The notes under the pieces were generated by a model. It had not been told where the DNA came from, made no database searches, and was given only the letters and a program-made list of their open reading frames with translations. A stretch of 64,000 nt of DNA from Methylosinus trichosporium OB3b (GTDB lineage Bacteria > Pseudomonadota > Alphaproteobacteria > Rhizobiales > Beijerinckiaceae): positions 806,001 to 870,000 of the forward strand of contig NZ_CP023737.1 of NCBI RefSeq assembly GCF_002752655.1, in the 5' to 3' direction. Positions 33,298 to 42,862 of the stretch are shown piece by piece (positions within the stretch are counted from its first letter, which is position 1; every line of letters begins with the position of its first letter). A program made the translations under genes and the position numbers.

Positions 33298-35442
33298 TCA
33301 CCTGTAGACAGAGCTGAAAGCCGATTTCGACGTCATCGCGCGATTGCCTGAACCGGTGGTGGCGATGGCGCAAAACAACCCGAGCTCCGGCGACCAGCAG
33401 AGGGAGAGCCATTGATTGTCCGCGGCGCTCGTCCGGAGCGTCCAGGCGACGCCGTCCGGCGACGTCATCACGCGATTGCCGCTTCCGTCGGTCGCGACGG
33501 CGCAGAAGAGGCCGAGCTCCGGCGACCAGCAGACGCCTCGCCAACTGTTGTCCGCGGCGCTCGCGCGAATGGTCCAGCTCACCCCATCGGCGCTGGTCAT
33601 CACGCGATTGCCGGCGCCACTGTTGGCAATTGCGCAGAAGAGCCCGACCTCTGGAGACCAGCACACCGAAAACCACTGATTGTCCGCGGCGCTGGCGCGC
33701 GCGGTCCAGATGATTCCGTTCGGCGAGGTCATGACCCGGTTGCCGCTTCCGTCGGTCGCGACGGCGCAGAACAGTCCAAGCTCCGGCGACCAGCAGACGC
33801 ATCGCCAGCTGTTGTCCGCGGCGCTCGATCGGAGAGTCCAGCTCACTCCGTCGGCGCTGGTCATCACCCGATTGCCGCTTCCACTCGACGCGACCGCGCA
33901 GAAGAGCCCGAGCTCCGGCGACCAGCACACCGAAAGCCATTGATTGTCGGCCGCGCTCGCGCGGATCGTCCAGCTTGCTCCATCCGGCGAGGACATCACT
34001 CGATTGCCGGTTCCGTCCGAGGCGACCGCGCAAAAGAGTCCGAGCTCCGGCGACCAGCAGACGCTTCGCCAGCTGTTGTCCGCGGCGCTCGATCGGACGG
34101 CCCAGCTCACTCCATCGGCGCTGGTCATCACCCGATTGCCGCTTCCATTCGTCGCGATCGCGCAGAAGAGCCCGAGCTCCGGCGACCAGCAGACGAAATA
34201 CCACTGATTATCCGCTGCGCTCGTCGAGGCGAGCCAGGCGTTGCCGGTCACCCAGCTTCTCTGCGTCGCATTCGCCCGCGTCAACAGCGCCGCGTTGCGA
34301 CGATGGCACAGCGCCAGCTCGACCGCGCGCGGGCGTCGCTCGAACGGCGTCGCATAAATCCCGGGCTCGAGCTGTGGACGCAGCACGGTCCCGGTCGAGA
34401 ACTCGACCGCCGTCGGCGCGCCCGCGGCCAAGCCCGTGACCACGAGACCCGTGGCGGGCGCATTGGCGAAGGCGCCCGACGGGCTCGTCTGCCACACGCG
34501 CGCCTGTGCGGTTCCGGCATGGGAGAGGACATAGGCGCCGCCTTCGATCAACGCCGCGTCGATCGGCAGCACGATCGAGCCAGCCGAGATCGTCAACATC
34601 ACATCGACGCCGGAGCGCGACCACGAATAGGTCGCGCCCGAAGCGCCGGCGCGCAGCCCGTCATGGCCGGGCGCGCCGGCGGCGAGCGTCGCCGTCGCGG
34701 GAATACGCCAATTGTTGATCTCGAAACGCGCATTGCGCAGCCGGTTGCGAAAGCCGGCGGGCGCGCCATCGCCGGCGCCGCTCGGAAAAGCGATCCGGCC
34801 CGAGGTCCTGTCGATCTCGAGCCCGGTCTTCCACGACGCGCCGTCCGCCGACACTTTCACGCGCAGATCGTCGGAGCCGATGAGTCCGATCTCCGCCCGT
34901 GCCGAAAAACCCGTCTGGAAGAGATGCGAGACTGTCGACGCCGCCGCTTCTTTCTCGAAGGCGACGCGCAAATCGCCCGATCCGCCCGCCGCCGTCGTCT
35001 TCGCGGCGAAAAGCGCGGCGTTGGACGTCACCGCGAGGCGATTGACCGCATCCGCTGTAGCGCCGACGCCGAGCAGGCTGACATTCTGCACCGGTCCGAG
35101 CGCCGAGCCGAGCTCGACCCAAGCCGATCCGTCGAAGACGACGGACAATCCCTCGCCGTCGATATGAGCGAGCCAACCAGCGCGCGGCGTAAAGAAACTC
35201 CAACCGCCGGCGAGCCAGGCGGCGACCATGCCGCTCTTCCCCGCAAAGGCGCCTGACGCGCTGGCGCCGACGATATAGCGATCGCCCTCCGCGGGAGAAG
35301 CCGGCGGGGCGGCGGCGGCGCGCGCGATCACCGAGAGCTGCGTCAGCACGTCGAGAATTTGCAGCGCTTCATTATGCGTCACATGCTTTTGCGCCTGCGC
35401 CGCGTCGATATAGGGCAAAGCGAGATGGGTCGTCTGCGTCAT
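33298..35442 (-). CDS. DUF2793 tail protein with a seven-repeat C-terminal propeller-like domain
   Basis: 714 residues. The N-terminal 110 residues are a DUF2793 domain (MTQTTHLALPYIDAAQAQKH, EGDRYIVGASASGAFAG) which attaches fibres to tails in GTAs and prophages. Residues about 110-400 form beta-rich connectors. Residues 405-714 are seven copies of a 44-residue unit: AADN[QS]W..VCWSPELGLFCA then GSGNRVMTS[AP]DG.SW. The S-x-DG-x-SW element resembles the Asp-box of sialidase-like propellers, so a seven-bladed propeller is likely. NQW and NSW units alternate strictly. Each blade carries two Cys. Probably the receptor-binding tip; the ligand is unknown. Confidence 0.88.
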   Translation of the reverse strand: MTQTTHLALPYIDAAQAQKHVTHNEALQILDVLTQLSVIARAAAAPPASPAEGDRYIVGASASGAFAGKSGMVAAWLAGGWSFFTPRAGWLAHIDGEGLSVVFDGSAWVELGSALGPVQNVSLLGVGATADAVNRLAVTSNAALFAAKTTAAGGSGDLRVAFEKEAAASTVSHLFQTGFSARAEIGLIGSDDLRVKVSADGASWKTGLEIDRTSGRIAFPSGAGDGAPAGFRNRLRNARFEINNWRIPATATLAAGAPGHDGLRAGASGATYSWSRSGVDVMLTISAGSIVLPIDAALIEGGAYVLSHAGTAQARVWQTSPSGAFANAPATGLVVTGLAAGAPTAVEFSTGTVLRPQLEPGIYATPFERRPRAVELALCHRRNAALLTRANATQRSWVTGNAWLASTSAADNQWYFVCWSPELGLFCAIATNGSGNRVMTSADGVSWAVRSSAADNSWRSVCWSPELGLFCAVASDGTGNRVMSSPDGASWTIRASAADNQWLSVCWSPELGLFCAVASSGSGNRVMTSADGVSWTLRSSAADNSWRCVCWSPELGLFCAVATDGSGNRVMTSPNGIIWTARASAADNQWFSVCWSPEVGLFCAIANSGAGNRVMTSADGVSWTIRASAADNSWRGVCWSPELGLFCAVATDGSGNRVMTSPDGVAWTLRTSAADNQWLSLCWSPELGLFCAIATTGSGNRAMTSKSAFSSVYR
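33416..34207. repeat. Tandem repeat, six exact 132-bp units
   Basis: Unit starts fall at 33416, 33548, 33680, 33812, 33944 and 34076 with no length change, plus partial units on each side. Every second unit is more alike, giving a 264-bp higher-order period. It encodes the propeller blades of the fibre-like protein. Confidence 0.92.
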
Positions 35443-35448
35443 GAGAGG

Positions 35449-38400
35449 TCACTCGATGTCGAGAACCGCCGCGAGCGGGAAACCGCGTCCCACACGCGCG
35501 CTGATCTGAAAAATTTGGCAGTCCAGGCTCGTCTGCGGCGCGCCGAAATCCGCGATCTCGGCGCTCGCCGAATAAAGAAGCGCCGTCGTCGTCCCGGCGA
35601 GCGTGCGCACGCCCCCGCCCGACAGAGCGATGTCCATCTCATAGGCTTCGCTCGCCTCCCCGAGCGGAATGTCCACCGCCTCCCAAGCGTCGGCGTCGAG
35701 GCGCCCGCGCCTCATGAACGAAATCGTCACGCCTGCTTCCCCGCGCCGCGCGCGCGCATGCGTCGGCGCGTAGGGCTGCAGGGCCTTGCGCGTCGCCGCA
35801 ACGCTCGCTTCGACAAAGGTCGGATCGCCGAGATCACGTCCCACCGGCCCGATCCGATAGATGCGCGACGCACCGATTTCGGCGATATCGCTCGCGAGCG
35901 AAACGACCGCATCGTCGAGCAGCACGACCATCGCGCCCGCCGCCACGCTACGCGCCGCCAGCGCATCCTCGCCGCCGATCCCCCGCAGCAGATGCGAGAG
36001 CCGATAGGTTCTCTCCGCGACGAGCTCGGCGCTCGTGAAGGCGAACACCTCCCATGCGCCATCGGCGCCGCGGATCGCCATCGCCGAGCGCAGAGCGAAA
36101 GCGCTCGCATCGCTCACCGAAGCGAGCGCGCCGGAAAACAATCGCACAGTGACGCCCGCCCCGCGATCGAAGCGCCCTGTTGGCCCCGGCGCGAGCGCGT
36201 CCAGCGTCACGCCGATCGTCGCGCGCTTCTCGATAACGCCCACGCTCTCGAAGGAGCCGCCGACCTTGCGCAGCACGGCGAGCGCGCCGGGCCATGGATC
36301 GGCGAACGCCGCGACATGAGAGAGCGGCGACGTCTCCGCCCGCGCCAGCGCGAGATCGAGCACGACGACCAGAGGCGGCCCGATCGAAGCCGGCGGCGTC
36401 AGCGCCGGCCGCGCAACCGCGCGCGCCGCGAGATCATAGACGCTAGGCTCGACGGCGCGCGCCTCGATCGCCCGTTCCGCGCCATCGGTGACGCGCGTGA
36501 TCTGGAACAGCCGACCCGGCGCCGCAGCGAGCGCGACGACATCACCCGGCTCGAGCGCGACGAGCCCGGGCCGCACCGCGAAGCTCGCCGTCTCACGGCT
36601 GGCCCAGAGGCTTTCGAGCCAGGAGTCGGCGAGCCGCTGCGCATTGGACCTTCCCATCATCACCGCCGCCTGCGTCTCGCTGCGCCGCGACGAATAGCCC
36701 TCGAGCCGCCGCGACAGCACGCATCCAGTGCGATAGTCGAACTCCGAATCGCAAAACGACAATGCGATCTCATGCGGCAGCTCGCTCTCCTGAGCGCGCC
36801 GCAGATCGATCAGACGTCCATCCTTCTGCGCGACGAGATCATCGGCGCCGATCTCACGCGCAGGCGTTCCCGCCCGCGCGACGAAGCGCATCGCTCCCGC
36901 CGAGACGACCGCATCAAAACCGAAGAGATCCGCCAATGGCTCGATCGCGTCGCGCGGCGACATCGTCGCGTCGAGCACATAGCCGTCGAGAAAGCCGTGG
37001 ATCGCCGGACACGCCGTCACGATCTCCGTCTCCGCCCCCGCCAAGGCGCCCACCAATCGATCGAGCGGCACGCCGTCGAGACGCCCATTCAGCCAATGTC
37101 CCGTCTCCCAATTCGCCGCGTCGGCCCAAACGTCGCTGCACGCCGGAAACGCCGGAAATGGTCGCGCGTCCCAGCACCAGACATGCAGCCGCGACGCATC
37201 GACCATGCGCCCGCCATAGATCGGCGACAGCGGATTGCGCGCGTCGCCGCCCGGCGCCTCCGGATCATAATGCGTCAGCATCGCCTCGATGAAGCGCGCC
37301 TGCATCAGATCATCGCGTCCGCCGCGCGAGAAATAGGGAATGCCGCCCTCGGACGAATGCGTATCCGGAAACACATTCGGCGCATTGGCGCCGCGGTCGA
37401 CGGCGGGACAACCTGTCTCAATGATCCAGATCGGCTTGCCGCGTGGCGTCCAGGCCGTCGGCGCCCCCAGCTCCACTCCGCCCATGCGCTCGACATGCGC
37501 ATTGCTCCACCAGGACAAGAGATCCTTCTGGCGGAACATCCACGCCTTGCCGAGCTCATCGGTGATCGGCGTGCGCAGCTGCGCCTCGCGATCTTCTCCG
37601 CTCGCATAGAACCAATCGAAACCCTCGCCGGAGGAAACGCGAGCGCCGAGATAATTGACATCAAAGACGCTAGACGCGATCGAAGCATCGAGATGCTCGG
37701 CGCCATCGCGCCAATCCGACAAGGGCCAATAGACATCGACGCCGACGAAGTCGATCGCCGAGGACGCCCAAAGAGAATCCAGCGGAAAGCGCGCTTCCCC
37801 AGGAGCTGGAACATGAACGCCATATTCGGTCCAGTCCGCCGAATAGGAAATCTTCGTCGTCGTCCCGACGATCGCGCGCACATCCGCGGCGAGCGTCTGC
37901 AACGCCGCGACCGCCGGATAGGCTCCGCCAACCGAACGAACGCGCGTCAGCTCGACCAGCTCGGAGCCGATGAGAAAAGCGTCGACCCCGCCAGCCGCGA
38001 CGCACAGATTCGCGTAATGGAGAATGAAGCTGCGATAATGCGCGAAGAACGCGTCGACCTGTGTCGCCGCCGCGCTGGTTCCATCGACCGTTCCACTGCG
38101 TCCCGGCGCCGGATCACAAGTGATGCGCCCCCGCCAGGGAAAGGCCGGCTGCGGCGCTGCGCCCGTATGGGGATCGACGAGCGCATTTTCCGCCGCCACA
38201 TCCATCATCACGAACGGATAGAAAGTGACGAACAGCCCGCGCTCTCGCAGATCGGCGATAGCGGCGCGCACCGAAGCGTCGCTCGGCGTGCCGCCATAGG
38301 CCGCGCGTCCATCGATCAGCGACACCAGTCGCGCGCCCGCCCGATCCAATCCCGCGACCGACCAATCCGGCGGCCAGGAGCCGCCGACGATGTAATCGAA

Positions 38401-39315
38401 CTCGCCGATCGTCTTGAACGTCGCATCGACGCGCGGCGTGATCGTGCACTCGCCGGCGCGCAGATCATCGCCGAACCAGGCGACGACGAGCGCGACGCTC
38501 TCGAGATTGGGACAGAGCGCCTGCAGGGCGTCCATCGACGCCGCCCAATCGGTCGACGCTGTCAGCTGATGACGATTTTCTGCGCTAGTCTCACCCGGCG
38601 TGAAGAAATCGAGCTGCAATGTCGGTTGATAGCCGGCCTCGGTGGCGCCGGGAATAATGTCGACGCCGCGGATCATCTCGCCGACGCCCGCGACCGGCTT
38701 CACCACCTCGAACGTCAGCTGCGGAATGCGATTGCCGAAGGCGGCGAGCGGCAATTGCTCGAACACCACATAGGCGAGCCCGCGATAGGCCGGCGCATGT
38801 TCCGCCCCCTCCTTGGCGACGATCAGCGGATCGGCGAGCTGCTCTTCGTCGCCTCTGTAGATCCGCATCGGCAGGCTCGTCATGTCGAGCTCATTGCCAT
38901 CGGCGAACACCCGGCGCACGAAGGCGATCGGCCCTTCGCACAGGCCGATGGCGAAATTGGAGAAATAGGAATAGGTCACATCGACGGTCTCGACGCGCCC
39001 GCCGCCGCCCTTGCCGCTATTGCTCGAGCTGTCGACCGACGCGCTCGTCTGCTCGAGAAAGCGCGTCGCCCAAATCAGCTGACCGCCAATGCGCGCGCGA
39101 CCATAGATTCGCGGAATCGCCGCGCCCTCGGTGGAAGCGATTCCATCCATGGATTTGAGTCGCGGACCGACCGCATAGCGGGTGACATTGGGCGTGAGCG
39201 CAGAGTCGACGAGCGCGCCCGCCACGGCGCCGGCCGCCGCGCCGGCGACATTGCCCAAGAGAGAGCCCACCGGCGCGACGAGAGCACCGACCGATTGCAG
39301 CAGCAGCGTCGCCAT
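35449..39315 (-). CDS. GTA baseplate multidomain protein (gp15-like)
   Basis: 1288 residues, close to gene-transfer-agent g15 (about 1300). The N-terminal part is a membrane-tip-like baseplate region with a Gly/Ala-rich start (VGSLLGNVAGAAAGAVAGAL). The middle (about 430-800) is the GTA TIM-barrel, glycoside-hydrolase-like domain (TKISYSADWTEYGVHVP, SAIDFVGVDVYWPLSDWRD, PIWIIETGCPAVDRGANAP). The C-terminal half is the phage-tail J/megatron type. It sits at the tail tip and may bind or cut the host envelope. It starts 9 bp after g14 and ends 6 bp before the DUF2793 gene. Confidence 0.93.
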   Translation of the reverse strand: MATLLLQSVGALVAPVGSLLGNVAGAAAGAVAGALVDSALTPNVTRYAVGPRLKSMDGIASTEGAAIPRIYGRARIGGQLIWATRFLEQTSASVDSSSNSGKGGGGRVETVDVTYSYFSNFAIGLCEGPIAFVRRVFADGNELDMTSLPMRIYRGDEEQLADPLIVAKEGAEHAPAYRGLAYVVFEQLPLAAFGNRIPQLTFEVVKPVAGVGEMIRGVDIIPGATEAGYQPTLQLDFFTPGETSAENRHQLTASTDWAASMDALQALCPNLESVALVVAWFGDDLRAGECTITPRVDATFKTIGEFDYIVGGSWPPDWSVAGLDRAGARLVSLIDGRAAYGGTPSDASVRAAIADLRERGLFVTFYPFVMMDVAAENALVDPHTGAAPQPAFPWRGRITCDPAPGRSGTVDGTSAAATQVDAFFAHYRSFILHYANLCVAAGGVDAFLIGSELVELTRVRSVGGAYPAVAALQTLAADVRAIVGTTTKISYSADWTEYGVHVPAPGEARFPLDSLWASSAIDFVGVDVYWPLSDWRDGAEHLDASIASSVFDVNYLGARVSSGEGFDWFYASGEDREAQLRTPITDELGKAWMFRQKDLLSWWSNAHVERMGGVELGAPTAWTPRGKPIWIIETGCPAVDRGANAPNVFPDTHSSEGGIPYFSRGGRDDLMQARFIEAMLTHYDPEAPGGDARNPLSPIYGGRMVDASRLHVWCWDARPFPAFPACSDVWADAANWETGHWLNGRLDGVPLDRLVGALAGAETEIVTACPAIHGFLDGYVLDATMSPRDAIEPLADLFGFDAVVSAGAMRFVARAGTPAREIGADDLVAQKDGRLIDLRRAQESELPHEIALSFCDSEFDYRTGCVLSRRLEGYSSRRSETQAAVMMGRSNAQRLADSWLESLWASRETASFAVRPGLVALEPGDVVALAAAPGRLFQITRVTDGAERAIEARAVEPSVYDLAARAVARPALTPPASIGPPLVVVLDLALARAETSPLSHVAAFADPWPGALAVLRKVGGSFESVGVIEKRATIGVTLDALAPGPTGRFDRGAGVTVRLFSGALASVSDASAFALRSAMAIRGADGAWEVFAFTSAELVAERTYRLSHLLRGIGGEDALAARSVAAGAMVVLLDDAVVSLASDIAEIGASRIYRIGPVGRDLGDPTFVEASVAATRKALQPYAPTHARARRGEAGVTISFMRRGRLDADAWEAVDIPLGEASEAYEMDIALSGGGVRTLAGTTTALLYSASAEIADFGAPQTSLDCQIFQISARVGRGFPLAAVLDIE

Positions 39316-39324
39316 TTCATCCTC

Positions 39325-39768
39325 TCAGTCGCTCACGCCGGGAAAAGCAAAAGCCGCGACGACACGTCGCCGCCAGAGGCCGATCGGCGCCTCGGCCACA
39401 CAGGCGCCGCCATGAGCGTGGACCATGTGCGCCGCGTCGGTCGCAATGCCGAGATGCTTGGCCGGCGCGCCGTCGCGAAAGCGAAACAACAGCACGTCGC
39501 CGGCGCAGAATGCACGCGCGTCCACGGCGATGAAATGCCGATGCGCAGCGAGCGCGAGTGTCTCCTCGCCCCTCGTCTCCGCCCAATCTGGCGTATAGGG
39601 CGGCGGCTCCTCCGGCTCGGGCCCGATAAGCGCGCGCCATACGCCGCGCACGAGGCCGAGGCAATCGCACCCCACATGAATGAGCGACGCCTGATGCCGA
39701 TAGGGCGTGCCGACCCAGCGCCGCGCCTCGGCGACGATCGCCGCGCGCGACAGCGCCTCGGCGCTCAT
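39325..39768 (-). CDS. GTA NlpC/P60 peptidase (gp14-like)
   Basis: 147 residues. NlpC/P60 cysteine peptidase: Cys in HVGCDCLGLVRGVWR, His in AKHLGIATDAAHMVHAHGG. GTA g14 proteins are thought to digest peptidoglycan for DNA entry. Its start overlaps the stop of g13 by 4 bases (ATGA), showing coupled translation. Confidence 0.93.
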   Translation of the reverse strand: MSAEALSRAAIVAEARRWVGTPYRHQASLIHVGCDCLGLVRGVWRALIGPEPEEPPPYTPDWAETRGEETLALAAHRHFIAVDARAFCAGDVLLFRFRDGAPAKHLGIATDAAHMVHAHGGACVAEAPIGLWRRRVVAAFAFPGVSD

Positions 39769-40652
39769 CGAAAAAGGCTCCCGCCATCCATCGCCGGCGC
39801 CGCGGAGCTCGGATAGCCGATCACGAGATCATTGCCCGGCATATGCGGGAAGCCGCGAAAATTGATAAGATTGTCGAATTTCATCCGGCACGTCTCGGCC
39901 CTCTTGTCGCAGCCGGCTACAATATCGAATGCATCCCCCGGTGAGATCGCAGCGGCGAGCGGCGACCACAGCGTCAGATGGACATGAGCGGCGCGGCGAT
40001 GGGATTTGACCCTCGCGCGCGCGCCTGCATTGGCGCCGCTGGTGAAGGTCAAGCGCCCTCCCGTGAAAAACCCGTCGTCGAAATCCTGCGAGAGACTCGC
40101 TGTGACCGCGTCGCTCGCTGTGCCGAGCACGACGCCTGACGCGCGAAAAGCGGAAGCCGACAAATCGACCTTGCAGCGCGCATCGCCGAGATCGGCCGAG
40201 CAGCTTCGCTGAAACGAATCCCCGCGCGGCTGATCGAACAGATGAGCGAGCGAGCGAAGCTCAGCGGAAAAAGCGAATTCGCTGCGCGTCACCTCGCCGA
40301 TCGTCGCCACGTCGATCAGTAGCCGGTCCTCCACCTCGCTCCAGTCGACGAGCCAAATCTCGACGCTGGCGCCGTCATAGAGTCCATTGAACAGATCCGC
40401 TTCGCTGAGCCCGTCCGACCGCAGCGCGCCGAGCGCCTCGCCGCTGCCGACGGAAAGGCCGAGGCTCGCCTCGGCCTGCGTCGCCGAGAGCCCGGAGTCG
40501 GCGCGATAGACGACGTCGCCGAAAGCGAGATCACGATCATGATCGGTGAAGCCCATCACCGTTCCATCCTTGCGCGCGAGGCGCCAGCAACTGCAGAATG
40601 TAGAGGCGGAACGGTCGAGCTTCGCCTGCATCGACGGTGAAACTGCGCGCAT
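39765..40652 (-). CDS. GTA DUF2163 tail protein (gp13-like)
   Basis: 295 residues. MRAVSPSMQAKLDRSASTFC and WRLARKDGTVMGFTDHDRDL are the DUF2163 start; CDKRAETCRMKFDNLINFRG and FPHMPGNDL the FAD/BR0599-like end. In the RcGTA structure g13 is a hub protein at the tail end with an iron-sulfur-like Cys set (known for the family); Cys residues at CSADLGDARC and CDKRAETC are conserved candidates. It lies between g12 (15 bp) and g14 (overlap). Confidence 0.92.
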   Translation of the reverse strand: MRAVSPSMQAKLDRSASTFCSCWRLARKDGTVMGFTDHDRDLAFGDVVYRADSGLSATQAEASLGLSVGSGEALGALRSDGLSEADLFNGLYDGASVEIWLVDWSEVEDRLLIDVATIGEVTRSEFAFSAELRSLAHLFDQPRGDSFQRSCSADLGDARCKVDLSASAFRASGVVLGTASDAVTASLSQDFDDGFFTGGRLTFTSGANAGARARVKSHRRAAHVHLTLWSPLAAAISPGDAFDIVAGCDKRAETCRMKFDNLINFRGFPHMPGNDLVIGYPSSAAPAMDGGSLFR

Positions 40653-40667
40653 GAGCGGCTCCGAGCT

Positions 40668-41309
40668 TCAAAGGCTGATCTCGATGATCGGAATGCGCGG
40701 GATGTCTCCCGCCTCGAAAGAAGAGATGTCGATCTCGAGATAATCGGCGTCGAAGCGCACCGGCACGTCGAACAGGAATCCAGCGGTCACCGCCGCGCCG
40801 CTCGCAGGCAGCTCCGCAGGAACGAAAGTCACCACTCCCGTCGCGGCGTCGCAGCCAAAATGCGTGTCCTTGATCTTCTCGACGCCGGCGACGGCGATGC
40901 GCAAGCTCGCTTCGATAGGTTTGACGATGGTGCGCGAATAGGGCGCGAAGCTCGCGCCATAGCGCTTGACGAGCTGAAAGCTCGCCGTCGCGCCGTCGCC
41001 GACGCCGATCGTCTGATCCAACGGCGAGAGCGCCACGCCCGGCGCCGCCGAGGAATGATCGGCGCGATCACGCCAGCGAAACCCATAGAGGCGTCCGCGC
41101 CGCTCCTCGAAGAAGTCGATCACCGCAGCGAGCTGCGCCAGCGATTTGACGCCATAGCCCGCCTCATAGCGCCGCCGCGAATGCGCCCAGCGTGCGTTGC
41201 GCGCCTCGCGATTGGAGCCGAGCGCGACGATGTCGGTGCGCCGTTCCGGTCCGCCGCGGCCCTGCAACGACACGTCGAGCGGAAACAGCGCTTCATGAAA
41301 GCCGGCCAA
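40668..41309 (-). CDS. GTA DUF2460 distal tail protein (gp12-like)
   Basis: 213 residues. DUF2460 markers: FHEALFPLDVSLQGRGGPER, RRRYEAGYGVKSLAQLAAVI, FEERRGRLYGFRWRDRADH. The family forms the distal tail ring. It is 11 bp from g11 and 15 bp from g13 in the same operon. Confidence 0.93.
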   Translation of the reverse strand: MAGFHEALFPLDVSLQGRGGPERRTDIVALGSNREARNARWAHSRRRYEAGYGVKSLAQLAAVIDFFEERRGRLYGFRWRDRADHSSAAPGVALSPLDQTIGVGDGATASFQLVKRYGASFAPYSRTIVKPIEASLRIAVAGVEKIKDTHFGCDAATGVVTFVPAELPASGAAVTAGFLFDVPVRFDADYLEIDISSFEAGDIPRIPIIEISL

Positions 41310-41320
41310 TGTCGCCTCCC

Positions 41321-41881
41321 CTACAGATTTCGTCGTCCCCGCGCCACCGCGCGCGCCAGCGCCGCGGTGATCTGCCCCTCAGAACGGCGAAAGCTATCGA
41401 CATCCTGCGCGGCGATGTTCACCGTGACGGCGAGCGGCGTTTGCTCTCCCTGCATTTTCACGCCGAGCTGTCCGTCGGCCCCGCGCGCGAGCGGCATGAT
41501 CGCCTCGGCGCCGCGCTCGCCCATCAGGCCCGCCGATCCATCGGCGCCGAAGAAGGTCGGACTGGCGACGACGCCGCCATCGGCGAAGAGTTGCAGCGAG
41601 CCGCTGCTCGAGCCGAAGGATTGCGACAACAGCGAGCCGAGCTCGCTCGTCGGCCCTTGCGTCAAGGACGCGGCGCCGGCCTTGGCGCCGAGCTTCGCCA
41701 AGGATTGCGCGATCGAGGCGAGCGTGGCGTCGAAGCTCTTTCTGGTGACGATCGCATTCGCGAATCCCGAGGACAAAGTCTTCGACGCGGACGCCGCCGC
41801 CGCATCGACTTCCTTCAACAGCTCCGCCGTCTTCTGTAGATCGGGCGAAGCATCCGCGAACAAATCTGATTGCGTCGTCAT
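41321..41881 (-). CDS. GTA tail tape measure protein (gp11-like)
   Basis: 186 residues, short as expected for a short GTA tail, since tape length sets tail length. N-terminal helical part (LQKTAELLKEVDAAAASASK), then a Gly-rich C-terminal domain seen in phage tape proteins (LQLFADGGVVASPTFF, AGLMGERGAEAIMPLARGAD). The ATG overlaps the stop of the small chaperone gene (41878-41881). Confidence 0.9.
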   Translation of the reverse strand: MTTQSDLFADASPDLQKTAELLKEVDAAAASASKTLSSGFANAIVTRKSFDATLASIAQSLAKLGAKAGAASLTQGPTSELGSLLSQSFGSSSGSLQLFADGGVVASPTFFGADGSAGLMGERGAEAIMPLARGADGQLGVKMQGEQTPLAVTVNIAAQDVDSFRRSEGQITAALARAVARGRRNL

Positions 41882-42048
41882 CTTCGTGCTCCGTCCGGAA
41901 AGGCGCGCATCAGCTCGTCGAAAGTTCGTCGCGACGGCGCGACGGCGCGTCGGCCATAGAGTCCATTGGCCGCCGCGGCGAGCTCACGCGGAGTCATCGA
42001 CCAGAAGGCTGCCGGCGAGAGCCGCAGAACGCCGAAACCGAAGGCCAT
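41878..42048 (-). CDS. GTA small tail assembly chaperone (rcc01693/TIGR02216 type)
   Basis: 56 residues from ATG 42048 (MAFGFGVLRLSPAAFWSMTP), GGGAGCGAG site. The core RLSPAAFWSMTPRELAAAANG is the hallmark of the small chaperone encoded between GTA g10 and g11. Overlaps the tape measure start by 4 bases. Confidence 0.9.
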   Translation of the reverse strand: MAFGFGVLRLSPAAFWSMTPRELAAAANGLYGRRAVAPSRRTFDELMRAFPDGARR

Positions 42049-42101
42049 CGCTCGCTCCCAGGGAAAGGGCGGCGGCCTTTGCGTCTCGCGTCCTGCGGCT
42101 G

Positions 42102-42428
42102 CTAAGGGTTTGCCGCCTCGCCTTCGCCGAAGGTCGCGGCGATCAGCGCCGCCGCGATGCGCGCATATTCGGCGAGCCCGCCGTCGACCTTCATCCGTCC
42201 GACCTCCTCGTCGCTCGCCGCATGGCCGCCGCCACGCAGGCCGCAAGCGATGATGCGCAACAGATCGCGCGACGACAGCCGCCGCTGATCGAAGCGCTCG
42301 GCCAACGAGACGAGATCGCTCGCGCCGAACGCGCTCTCGAGCTCCGCCAATGCGCCGAGCGTCAGGCAGAGACAAAAGTTTTGGCCGTCGAGCGTCGCCT
42401 CGACCTCGCCCCGTCGCGCATTCGCCAT
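42102..42428 (-). CDS. GTA tail assembly protein (gp10-like)
   Basis: 108 residues (start MANARRGEVEATLDGQNFCL). GTA_gp10 domain: LCLTLGALAELESAFGASDL followed by LLRIIACGLRGGGH. Thought to work with the small chaperone in tail assembly, like lambda gpG/gpT. It lies 8 bp downstream of the major tail gene. Confidence 0.9.
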   Translation of the reverse strand: MANARRGEVEATLDGQNFCLCLTLGALAELESAFGASDLVSLAERFDQRRLSSRDLLRIIACGLRGGGHAASDEEVGRMKVDGGLAEYARIAAALIAATFGEGEAANP

Positions 42429-42436
42429 GAGGCTCC

Positions 42437-42847
42437 TCATATCGCTGCGAAGGTGAGCGCGCCCGCCGATTCGAGCGCTATGTCGAAGGTGATTTCCGAG
42501 GCGTGCTCGCCGCGATAATCGAGGCTGATGATCTGGAACAAGCCCGAAATACTGCCAAAGGATGGAATGATAATCTGCCATGCGCGCAGCACGCCGTCGA
42601 AGAACAGCTGCCGGATCAGCGCATCCGATGTGGCGTCCTTGAAAATTCCGGTTCCGGCGAGGCTCGCGCGCTTGACGCCCGCGCCTTCCAGCAGCTCGCG
42701 CCAGCGCCCCGCCGACTCCGCGTCGGTGACGTCGACGCTGTCGGAGGCGAGCGATAAACGCCGCGTGCGCAGACCGGCGACGGTGAGGAAGGTCCCGCTC
42801 CCGTCATCGAGCTTCAGCAGCAGATCTTTTCCCTTCTGGGCGGACAT
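42437..42847 (-). CDS. GTA major tail tube protein (gp9-like, TP901-1 family)
   Basis: 136 residues. TP901-1-type tail protein: MSAQKGKDLLLKLDDGSGTF, RRLSLASDSVDVTDAESAGR, WRELLEGAGVKRASLAGTGI and the end HASEITFDIALESAGALTF. It forms the hexameric tail tube. Preceded by g8 at 15 bp. Confidence 0.93.
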   Translation of the reverse strand: MSAQKGKDLLLKLDDGSGTFLTVAGLRTRRLSLASDSVDVTDAESAGRWRELLEGAGVKRASLAGTGIFKDATSDALIRQLFFDGVLRAWQIIIPSFGSISGLFQIISLDYRGEHASEITFDIALESAGALTFAAI

Positions 42848-42862
42848 TGCATGAGCTCCCGA

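Noticed and set aside
33416..34207. Three head-to-tail 87-codon plus-strand open frames starting MSAAL
   Set aside because: They are the reverse complement of the repeated fibre blades; the open frame follows from the periodicity and codon bias.
33298..35442. Repeat-bearing fibre considered as a diversity-generating retroelement target
   Set aside because: No reverse transcriptase, template repeat or accessory gene is nearby.
35359..39816. A 1485-codon plus-strand open frame opposite the baseplate gene
   Set aside because: Arg/Ala/His-rich with no domain sense; a shadow of the GC-rich minus-strand gene.
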